63,701 nt of DNA from Anaerolineae bacterium (GTDB taxonomy: Bacteria > Chloroflexota > Anaerolineae > Promineifilales > Promineifilaceae). Position numbers and translations under genes: made by a program. The stretch lies in NCBI GenBank assembly GCA_030425205.1, contig JAUIAP010000037.1, positions 1 to 63,701 of the forward strand. Direction: 5' to 3'. Numbering within the stretch: position 1 is the stretch's first letter; each line of letters opens with the position of its first letter. Under the pieces are notes generated by a model, which made no database searches, was not told the origin of the DNA, and was given only the letters and a program-made list of their open reading frames with translations. This document shows, piece by piece, positions 54,524-61,109 of this stretch.

Positions 54524-54868
54524 TCAGGCGCAAAGAAGATGGGTAGCGCGGTATTTTTCTGACAATTTGAAATGCTCAGTCAAAAAGCCGAGCGGGAAGG
54601 CGATCAGGTGGACAGCATCGACCGAAAACTTGACCGCCGCAGACAGATTGTCACTCGGCGGCAACACTATCGCCGTGATGAGCCACGCGCTCACCAACCC
54701 AAACAGGGGCAGTTGCCAACGGCGGGGGAGCGTGGTGAGCAGGAGGCCGAAACAGGCGTAGTAGCCAGCCGATGGGCCGACATCGCGTGCCATCGGCTTG
54801 GCGAAAAAGGGCAGGGTCAGCGCGAGTAATGTAAGATGGAGTCCCCAAAAGGTGAGCGCGGATGGTTT
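54524..54868 (-). pseudogene. Rhomboid-like membrane protein, 5'-truncated
   Basis: Open frame of about 114 codons without an initiation site, bounded upstream by TGA. It carries FWGLHLTLLALTLPFF, DVGPSAGYYACFG and DAVHLIAFPLGFL. The Ser of GPS and the His lie 54 residues apart, close to the 53 of the catalytic Ser/His pair in GlpG, and both sit in predicted helices. It looks like the last three helices of a rhomboid protease or related protein. The first helices are missing, replaced by a VOC remnant on the other strand. Confidence 0.5.
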
Positions 54869-55020
54869 TCACGGTCAACGTCGATGATGTTGATGCACTG
54901 TGTGATGAGTTGACGGCACGCGGCGTAGAACTGCTGAATGGTCCAATGGATCGGCCGTGGGGGCCGCGAACCGCCAGTTTCCGCGAACCAGATGGTCACA
55001 TCTGGGAGATCGCAAGCTGA
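54862..55020 (+). pseudogene. VOC/glyoxalase-family C-terminal remnant
   Basis: 52 codons: MVFTVNVDDVDALCDELTA then LNGPMDRPWGPRTASFREPDGHIWEIAS and stop. FREPDGHIWEI is the hallmark last strand of vicinal-oxygen-chelate (glyoxalase/bleomycin-resistance) proteins, with the Glu metal ligand. A full domain needs about 120 residues. An in-frame stop precedes the ATG, so only the end survives. Confidence 0.6.
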
Positions 55021-55053
55021 TGTCTAAAATGACAAAAAACAGTCGAATTGTGA

Positions 55054-55221
55054 GCTGTGGGTGTGGCAGCGTTGAGCCAAGCAGAGCAGGAAGCGTTCGG
55101 CGATGCATCGCGTCAGTGGATTATTTGGCATGTGCATCAACATGAGATTCATCACGGCGTTGATCTGCTCTTTCAATACGTCAAACCTCAGTGTGACCAG
55201 CCCTGTGCCAACGGCGGTTAA
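55054..55221 (+). pseudogene. DinB-family C-terminal remnant
   Basis: 55 codons after an in-frame TGA, containing SRQWIIWHVHQHEIHHG then VDLLFQYV. The WHV-x2-HE-x2-HHG pattern is like the last metal-binding helix of DinB/YfiT four-helix proteins, normally about 160 residues. The 5' part is absent. It follows the VOC remnant on the same strand, so both may come from one decayed region. From 55222 to 55341 only a weak minus-strand hydrophobic frame is seen. Confidence 0.5.
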
Positions 55222-55341
55222 GACGGCAAGCGTGAGCAGATCGCCAATTTTGATGGGTAGGGTGTCAATCTCTGCGGCGGCGATTTGGCTGGCGGTTGTG
55301 TGGGTGTTCCATGCGTGAAGGAGAAATTTTACGCAGACAGT

Positions 55342-55992
55342 TTATTCATCCAGCGGCACTATGCGCTTTTTTAGTGCATACAATGCCGCCTGTGTCCGAT
55401 TGGCGAGATGTAGCTTTTGCAAAATGACGCTGACATACGCCCGTATCGTACGTTCCGTAACGACCATTTCATCGGCGATCTCTTGATTGGACAACCCGCG
55501 TGCAATCAGCTTCAACACCTCCATCTCGCGCTCAGTTAATGGCTCTTCGGTCAACGGCTGTTCTGTCGGCCGACGCATCTCCTGAATCAACTGACGGGCA
55601 ATTTTGGGGTGCAGCGATGACTCCCCTGCGGCGACATCCCGAATGGCGCGAATCAGATCAGTCCCCGCGCTGTCTTTGAGCAGGTAGCCCAACGCCCCCG
55701 CCTTGATTGCACGGAAAACGTGGTCATCATCCGAAAAGCTGGTCAGCACCAAAATGTTAAGGTCTGGCTCCTGTGCCTTTAACGCCTCGATCACGTCAAT
55801 GCCCGACATCTCCGACATCTGCAAATCGAGAACGATCACGTCAGGCATTAAGGCGAGAATTTGCGGGATGGCTGATTTGCCATCGGCCGCCTCGCCCACG
55901 ACCTCAATATCATCCTCCGTCATCAGCATAAAGCTCACGCCAGAGCGCACAACCTGGTGATCGTCAACGAGAAATACACGTAGCTTTTTCAT
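55342..55992 (-). CDS. NarL/FixJ-family response regulator
   Basis: 216 residues. The receiver domain (1-120) has the acidic pair in FLVDDHQVV, phospho-acceptor Asp56 in VIVLDLQMSE, conserved Thr/Ser in LVLTSFSD and Lys in YLLKDSAG. A LuxR-type helix-turn-helix follows (about 148-210: LTEREMEVLKLIARGLSNQE, TERTIRAYVSVILQKL). It starts three bases after the histidine kinase stop, so the two form a pair. It is the last gene of a four-gene run. Targets are unknown; the cell-envelope LysM protein at the head of the operon hints at an envelope signal. Confidence 0.95.
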   Translation of the reverse strand: MKKLRVFLVDDHQVVRSGVSFMLMTEDDIEVVGEAADGKSAIPQILALMPDVIVLDLQMSEMSGIDVIEALKAQEPDLNILVLTSFSDDDHVFRAIKAGALGYLLKDSAGTDLIRAIRDVAAGESSLHPKIARQLIQEMRRPTEQPLTEEPLTEREMEVLKLIARGLSNQEIADEMVVTERTIRAYVSVILQKLHLANRTQAALYALKKRIVPLDE

Positions 55993-55995
55993 GGG

Positions 55996-57510
55996 TTAAA
56001 ATATATCGTCGCTTTCTTCGTACTCGTCTAAATCGACGACGACACGGATCGTTGTACCTTGATTTTCGGCCGATTCTACAAACAATTCCCCCTCAATCTC
56101 CTCTGCACGCTCCTCCATCGACTCCAACCCAATCCCGCCCGACTGCTCCGCTTCCTCAACATCAAACCCCTTGCCATCATCCTCGATGATGAGTTCGACC
56201 TGATCCGCTTCGGCGTGAATCCGCACCGTCAGGAGGGATGCAGAGGCGTGCTTGAGCGCATTGTTGAGGGCTTCTTGCGCGATGCGATAGAGGTGATCTT
56301 CGACCTCATCAGGCAGAGTTTCGATGTCCCCTTCGACGTACAGATTGGCGTTGACGTTGGCGCGACCCTCGACCGCATCTAGCCGATGTTGCAGCGCACC
56401 GACGAGACCCTCTTCTTCCAACGTTTCAGGACGCAACTCGTAAACCAGCAAGCGCATTTGACGCAATGATTCAAGTGACGTGTCGTGAAGCTGCCGCAGA
56501 CATTGGCGCAACTTCTCGCGATTTTTACTGTCGATGAGGCGTAGTCCCGCTTCTGCAAACAGGTTAAGGCTGTAAAGCGATTGCGAAACGGAGTCGTGTA
56601 GGTCACGGGCGAGGCGGTTGCGCTCTTCCAATATGGCGACCTGTTCTGCCTGCTGGTGCAGATAACCATTTTCGACGATCACGCCCATCTGGTCAGCGAC
56701 CGAATCGAGCAGGGCGATTTCAACGGCCGAAAAGGTTTGACCGGCGGGGGCAAAGACGTCGAGAATCCCAACGATGCGTCCCCGCGACTGCATCAACATG
56801 CCCAAATAGGTCGCCGTGCCAAAGGGGGGGAAGAGTTCGGCGGTGAGGACGTTTTGGTTGAGATAGGTGATGATGGTGGGGGTTTCTGCCGATAAAATTG
56901 CCTGAACCAACGGTTCCTGCGCGTCAATCTGCTGTACAACGGCCGCCTCATCGACGTTTTGTGTTACAACAAGCCGAAAATACGTTAGTGGAGCATCCGC
57001 CTCAAAATCATCAATCAAGTAGATCAACCCCGCTTCACAGCGCACCGCTTCCAACGTCCGTTGCAACGCCCATTCAAGCGTCGTGCGTAAATCTTGCGCC
57101 TCACCCGCCGCCGCCATCACGTCGTAAAGCGTCGTCAGCTTGCGTGTGCGGTCTTCGATACGTCGCTCCAAACGTCGCTCTTGACGCACCCGATCCGTCT
57201 CGTCATCCAGCAGCAGATAGTAGCCCGCATCGGCCGCTGCACAGGTGACCGTCCAGTAGGTTGGCTGGTTGTTGACGCGCAGCCGCAGCTCACTGCGTTG
57301 CATCGTTTCGCCGCCTGAAATGGCTTGAATGAGCGGCAGCAGAATCGCCTGTGTGTCGGGCAGTTGGTCGAACAGATGGCTCGCCGTTGGCTCACAGCCT
57401 GAGCGCGAGAGCAGCCGTTGCCACGTCTGATTCATCTCTAAACAGCGGTGGGAAAAGTCAAATTGAGCCGTGCCGATGTTGGCATGGTCGAGAAGCAAGA
57501 GGTTTTGCAT
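55996..57510 (-). CDS. Cytoplasmic GAF sensor histidine kinase (NarX/LiaS type)
   Basis: 504 residues with no membrane helix. A PAS-like N-terminal domain (about 1-110) precedes a short coiled coil RRLERRIEDRTRK and a GAF domain (about 140-285). A HisKA_3 dimerisation domain has the phospho-His in ERNRLARDLHDSVSQSL (about 303). The HATPase_c domain has N-box LYRIAQEALNNALKHA, G1 DDGKGFD and G2 GGIGLESM. All kinase motifs look intact. The GAF domain probably binds a small ligand or a redox signal. It is upstream of, and should phosphorylate, the regulator at 55342. A degenerate receiver is encoded just before it. Confidence 0.93.
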   Translation of the reverse strand: MQNLLLLDHANIGTAQFDFSHRCLEMNQTWQRLLSRSGCEPTASHLFDQLPDTQAILLPLIQAISGGETMQRSELRLRVNNQPTYWTVTCAAADAGYYLLLDDETDRVRQERRLERRIEDRTRKLTTLYDVMAAAGEAQDLRTTLEWALQRTLEAVRCEAGLIYLIDDFEADAPLTYFRLVVTQNVDEAAVVQQIDAQEPLVQAILSAETPTIITYLNQNVLTAELFPPFGTATYLGMLMQSRGRIVGILDVFAPAGQTFSAVEIALLDSVADQMGVIVENGYLHQQAEQVAILEERNRLARDLHDSVSQSLYSLNLFAEAGLRLIDSKNREKLRQCLRQLHDTSLESLRQMRLLVYELRPETLEEEGLVGALQHRLDAVEGRANVNANLYVEGDIETLPDEVEDHLYRIAQEALNNALKHASASLLTVRIHAEADQVELIIEDDGKGFDVEEAEQSGGIGLESMEERAEEIEGELFVESAENQGTTIRVVVDLDEYEESDDIF

Positions 57511-57519
57511 CGGGCTATT

Positions 57520-57891
57520 TTAACGCGCTTGTTCTACTGTACCTAATGTTCGCATCGCCATGAGCAGTTGTCCCGGTTGACTGGCCTGACTGCAATAGGC
57601 AACGGGAGCGACTTGGCTAGCCTCGTGCAGTTGTATCTGTGTGGGCGTATCGTCGAAAAAGAGCAGTTTGCCAGCGAATCGGTCGAGTTGCAGCATGTCG
57701 CAGGCGGCGGGGAGGTTGTGGAGATCGGCCGATAGCACGATCAAATTCGGTCGAAGTCGCAACGCCGTCATCACCATCGACACACTGTCATGTGCCACGC
57801 CGACGACCTGTAAATCGTGGGTTGTCTCAAGCAACATCTGCAAGCTGGCGGTAATCATCTCATTGGGATGGGCAATTAAAACTTTGATCAT
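57520..57891 (-). CDS. Stand-alone degenerate receiver-like protein
   Basis: 123 residues from ATG 57891 (GAGG upstream). The fold pattern is that of a response-regulator receiver: MIKVLIAHPNEMI, then VVGVAHDSVSMV, LIVLSADLHN and KLLFFDD. The usual acidic pair is replaced by HPNE, and the phospho-acceptor position by Ser54 (VLSAD). There is no output domain. It is therefore probably a pseudo-receiver, regulating the downstream kinase by binding. It lies between the LysM gene and the kinase with 9-10-base gaps, so it belongs to the same operon. Confidence 0.7.
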   Translation of the reverse strand: MIKVLIAHPNEMITASLQMLLETTHDLQVVGVAHDSVSMVMTALRLRPNLIVLSADLHNLPAACDMLQLDRFAGKLLFFDDTPTQIQLHEASQVAPVAYCSQASQPGQLLMAMRTLGTVEQAR

Positions 57892-57901
57892 GGGAGCCTC
57901 T

Positions 57902-58675
57902 TTACCAGCGTTTTGAACGCATGATGTCGCCACTGCGATAGGTGACAAGCAGACCGATCAGGGCAAATGCGCCAACAAGCGGAATGAGCAGGCCGTTCAA
58001 TGTCCAATCGGCCGAATCCTTTGTCGCCGTGCGATTAAACACGATCACTTCCCGACTATTCGGCTCGACCTGCACAGAACGAACGGCCGTGACAGTCTCA
58101 AACTGCGGGTCGTTGAGTTGATAAATGACGGTGTAGAGATCGCTAGTGACGGTGTAACAACTGCCATCGCTGGCAAGGGGTCGTTGGGGAATATCGGCCG
58201 ATTCTACCGTCACCGGCTCACCACCAACCAACGACTCACCACTTTCCCGACTCGTATTGCGATTTTCATCGGCAAACACCTCAACACATAGGATACCCGA
58301 CGCAATCGGCATCGGGGGCGGCTCACTGGTTGGAACGGCGACCGTTATGACCGTTGCGCTTGGCATGGGTGGTTCTGCGGGGATAGATGTTGCAGTGGGC
58401 GGTGGTGTCACTGTTGGCAACGGTGTCGCCGTTGGGGGTGGTGCAGTGGCAACCGTAATTTTTTCACCCACCAAAATCACATTGTTCTCACGCGACCGCC
58501 CATTTAACGCCAACAGTGCATCGAGTGTCAGCCCGTTTGTCGCTGCAATCTTCCACAACGTATCCCCCGTCTCAACGACGACATAGCGCGACCCATCGGC
58601 CGCCGTCTCCTGTGCGTGCGCGGTCAGCGTCCATCCAAAACACAGTAGAAATAACACAACCAATCTAAAATTCAT
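57902..58675 (-). CDS. Membrane-anchored LysM-domain protein
   Basis: 257 residues from ATG 58675; longer starts at 58696 and 58738 are possible but give a poorer signal peptide. Signal MNFRLVVLFLLCFGWTLTAHA is followed by one LysM domain (YVVVETGDTLWKIAATNGLT...), which binds peptidoglycan or chitin-like glycans. A long Pro/Thr-rich linker leads to a small beta domain with VEVFADENRNTSRESGE, like SdrD-B calcium-binding modules. A C-terminal helix LLIPLVGAFALIGLLVTY with basic tail RSKRW anchors it. As first gene of the operon with receiver, kinase and regulator it could be the envelope component of a sensing pathway; that link is inference. Confidence 0.85.
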   Translation of the reverse strand: MNFRLVVLFLLCFGWTLTAHAQETAADGSRYVVVETGDTLWKIAATNGLTLDALLALNGRSRENNVILVGEKITVATAPPPTATPLPTVTPPPTATSIPAEPPMPSATVITVAVPTSEPPPMPIASGILCVEVFADENRNTSRESGESLVGGEPVTVESADIPQRPLASDGSCYTVTSDLYTVIYQLNDPQFETVTAVRSVQVEPNSREVIVFNRTATKDSADWTLNGLLIPLVGAFALIGLLVTYRSGDIMRSKRW

Positions 58676-58781
58676 GGTGTGGATAGGGCGGTTCATCGCA
58701 GCATATATCTTTCCAAACGAGATACACCATGCTACCAAAAATCGCCAAAAACGTGACTATCTTGAGCCTGCTACGTTTCAT
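58665..58781 (-). CDS. Possible small membrane protein
   Basis: 38 residues, MKRSRLKIVTFLAIFGSMVY then LVWKDICCDEPPYPHHEF, one membrane helix. Its stop overlaps the preferred LysM start (ATG within the last codons), a pattern of coupled genes. No Shine-Dalgarno is visible upstream, so it may be chance. Confidence 0.3.
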   Translation of the reverse strand: MKRSRLKIVTFLAIFGSMVYLVWKDICCDEPPYPHHEF

Positions 58782-59072
58782 CATTTGAGGAGTGTATTGC
58801 AATCGCGGCGGTTTGAAATTGGCGTAATGTCTTGGATCAGTTTCCGTTTTCGGAAGCAGAGAGACTCTACTCAAAAGCTGGACTTCTCTCGCCCCCACAA
58901 CTGCATCACTCAGTATCGCCAACCAAACTCGCGTCCCTCGTGGGACAAGAAGATGGAGCAGTCAGGCAGATCGAGAATGTCACGGCTCCACTGCCTGATT
59001 CAGCTCCTTACACTGATGTGTTCAGCATCAGTGCAACATAAAGGAACAAAAAGATAGCGTCAGCCTATTTCA
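58782..59072. other. Spacer with terminator-like hairpin
   Basis: No supported gene. CACTGATG-tgttcag-CATCAGTG (59011-59033) is a perfect 8-bp stem placed 40 bases past the end of the leftward gene at 59073, a likely terminator without a T-run. GTTTCCGTTTTCGGAAG (about 58839) recurs nearly exactly at about 63496, another dispersed intergenic phrase. Confidence 0.45.
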
Positions 59073-60080
59073 TTAGGGATTTGTCGTTGTAATGGGCTGC
59101 GTCATCGTGATGGGGGTGGTGGTCGTAATCGGGACGCTGCTATCTAAGGCAGGTGCGACAATAGTGGAGATGTCGCCAATCAGTAGCGAAAGCAACTGGT
59201 CAAGACTTTCCCACGCCGTTTCAAGGTCACGGGTGGCGGCTTGCGGGTCGATGGTGAGATTTTCGACTGAAACCTGCAACCGTTGCCGCACCCCCAGCAA
59301 TGCCGCACCCACTGTCTCCCCCGATCCCAAGCGCAGCGTGTCCACGATGGAGATGGCCGTTTCAAGATCGGCCGATGCCAGCCCAAAATTCCCCTCTGCA
59401 ATGTACAGCCGCGCCCGCGCAATCGACTCCCAAACGCGGAACAGATAGAGGATTTGTTGCATCCGCGCCAGTTCGCGCTCTGGGCTGGCGTACTCCTCGC
59501 GCATTGCGGCGAGCTCGTCATTAGTTGCGCTCACTGTTTCGTTTGTCGTGCCGAGATCGTCGGAAAGCGTGTCGAGCGTGACGGCGGCGGCGGCGAGGTC
59601 GGCGTTAAGCTGGTCGAGTAGGGCGGTGTTGGTGATGACATCTCCCTGCATCGCCGTGAGACCTGTTGACAAAGCGGTGAGGCTCACCTGTGTGTCGGAG
59701 ATCAGCGCACCGAGCGAGCTTCTGGCTGCGTCGAGCGCGTCGGCATCGGCCGAACTCTCCGACTCCAATACCTCGAACGCACCTGCCAATTCTGCAATTT
59801 GGGTCGCCTGTGCGTCCAAACGAGATTGCTGTGCCTCATTGGTCGTCTGCAAATTGTTTAGGCTCGTCGTCAAATCGCCAACGTCGCCCGTCGTCGTGTT
59901 GAGCCTACCCGTCAGCTTGAGATACTCTTGATAGCCGTAGTAGCCACCCGCCCCAATCGCGCCCAAAATGGCAACGACAAGAACAAGCTTAAGCAATGTT
60001 TTAAACAGCCAGCCGAGACTGCTGCCGAGTCGGGCGAAGAAGCCGCGTTGGGGAGGTGTGTTGTTTTCTGTTTCGCTCAT
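59073..60080 (-). CDS. Single-pass membrane coiled-coil protein
   Basis: 335 residues from ATG 60080. A short N-terminal tail (MSETENNTPPQRGFF) is followed by one membrane helix (LLKLVLVVAILGAIGAGGYY) and a long coiled coil (about 55-195) with repeated Leu/Thr/Asp heptads. A helical domain with ARMQQILYLFRVWESIARAR and IAEGNFGLASADLETAISIV resembles TPR-like hairpins. The Thr-rich end is SSVPITTTTPITMTQPITTT. No family is recognised. It is next to another membrane coiled-coil gene (60190-61050); both have low-complexity tails and may act together at the envelope. Confidence 0.75.
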   Translation of the reverse strand: MSETENNTPPQRGFFARLGSSLGWLFKTLLKLVLVVAILGAIGAGGYYGYQEYLKLTGRLNTTTGDVGDLTTSLNNLQTTNEAQQSRLDAQATQIAELAGAFEVLESESSADADALDAARSSLGALISDTQVSLTALSTGLTAMQGDVITNTALLDQLNADLAAAAVTLDTLSDDLGTTNETVSATNDELAAMREEYASPERELARMQQILYLFRVWESIARARLYIAEGNFGLASADLETAISIVDTLRLGSGETVGAALLGVRQRLQVSVENLTIDPQAATRDLETAWESLDQLLSLLIGDISTIVAPALDSSVPITTTTPITMTQPITTTNP

Positions 60081-60095
60081 GTTTCGTAGATGGAA

Positions 60096-60179
60096 TGTTT
60101 TGAGATTTATTGTGTGGTGCGTGCGAAGAAACGCATCACGCACCACGTATTTCGTCAAGTTACAATAAATCTCAAAACA
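60096..60179. repeat. 84-bp palindromic element
   Basis: Outer arms GTTTTGAGATTTATTGT (60097-60113) and its complement (60162-60178) form 17 bp, extended by one T-A pair; inner arms GTGGTGCGTG (60114-60123) and CACGCACCAC (60137-60146) form 10 bp. It fills the space between two minus-strand genes. It looks like a MITE-type or REP-type element and may terminate or insulate. ACGTATTTCGTCAAG at its right part resembles 47494-47506. Confidence 0.7.
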
Positions 60180-60189
60180 CGCTGAAATT

Positions 60190-61050
60190 TTAGTTGTCGG
60201 GAGTCCCAATCGGGGTCGCCGTCGGCCGCGTTGTGCGACGTGGGGTTACAGTTGGATCACTGTCGGGTGTCCGCGTCGGCCGCGGCGTTGGTGTCGGGGT
60301 TGGCTCTTCTGTTGATTCGGTCGGTGGGGCGGTTGGTTGCTCTGGATTAAGCGTGCCGACGATATTTTCCATCCCTTCGAGAAAGACAACGATCCCCTCG
60401 CTAGCTTGGAAAACAGCCCCGATATTGTCGTCTACTTCTGCCTCAAGCGTTGAGATGGTTTGTCGGGAATCGGCCGAATCCGCCCGCGCCCGCTCCACAC
60501 CGTTCTGCAATGTCGCTTGCTGCACAACGAGCGTTTCAAGCTGCATCTGTACATCCTCCACCTGCGAACGCGAATTGAACGTGAGTGTGCCATCGTTGAG
60601 AATTGCCAAGAGTGCAAGTGTCAACAGCATGCCCGCCAACGCGCCGATTCCTGCCAGTTGCCAGCCTGCCAACTGGCGAGGTGGAGACACAGCGGCAGAC
60701 GACACCGCCACCACTGGCTCCACCTCGCGCTCTCTCACCTCTTCCATGTCTGTCGGAACACTGCTGTCGGCCGACGGCTGCGCCACCTCCAACGCTGGTG
60801 CTGGAGGTGGCACCAACGGCGGCGAGGAGGCAACGGGCGTGGTGTCGCGGTCGGCAACAGTGATTAACGGAGCGATCTCCTGCACCATACGGGCGGAAAT
60901 CCCATTGACCGCGACAAGTTCTATCGGCTCAGCAAACACGCGCACCTCGTTGCGATAGGTGACGATGCGCTCAGCCAACGTTGTGCCAATGTTGGGTAAC
61001 GTGGCAATGATTTCGGCCGATGCCGTGTTGATGTTGATTAAATCAGTCAT
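60190..61050 (-). CDS. Helix-hairpin-helix protein with membrane helix and coiled coil
   Basis: 286 residues. Residues 1-65 are a ComEA-like helix-hairpin-helix pair (LININTASAEIIATLPNIG, LVAVNGISARMVQEI), a fold that usually binds DNA. A Pro/Ala-rich linker leads to a membrane helix (LAGIGALAGMLLTLALLAIL, about 130-150), a coiled coil (about 160-225) and a tail of Pro/Thr/Arg repeats (PTPTPTPRPTRTP). ComEA itself has its membrane helix before the HhH pair and acts outside. Here the HhH pair is N-terminal, so it should lie in the cytoplasm, with coiled coil and tail outside. Uptake of DNA is therefore not implied; chromosome or protein tethering is possible. Confidence 0.8.
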   Translation of the reverse strand: MTDLININTASAEIIATLPNIGTTLAERIVTYRNEVRVFAEPIELVAVNGISARMVQEIAPLITVADRDTTPVASSPPLVPPPAPALEVAQPSADSSVPTDMEEVREREVEPVVAVSSAAVSPPRQLAGWQLAGIGALAGMLLTLALLAILNDGTLTFNSRSQVEDVQMQLETLVVQQATLQNGVERARADSADSRQTISTLEAEVDDNIGAVFQASEGIVVFLEGMENIVGTLNPEQPTAPPTESTEEPTPTPTPRPTRTPDSDPTVTPRRTTRPTATPIGTPDN

Positions 61051-61053
61051 TAG

Positions 61054-61074
61054 TTGCTAGTTGCTAGTTGCTAG
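61054..61074. repeat. Three tandem TTGCTAG units
   Basis: A 7-base unit repeated three times, just upstream of the helix-hairpin-helix gene and followed by related TTACTAGCCACT. Slippage-prone; it may vary promoter or leader spacing. Confidence 0.5.
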
Positions 61075-61109
61075 TGACTGTTACTAGCCACTATTCACTA
61101 ACCACTTCT

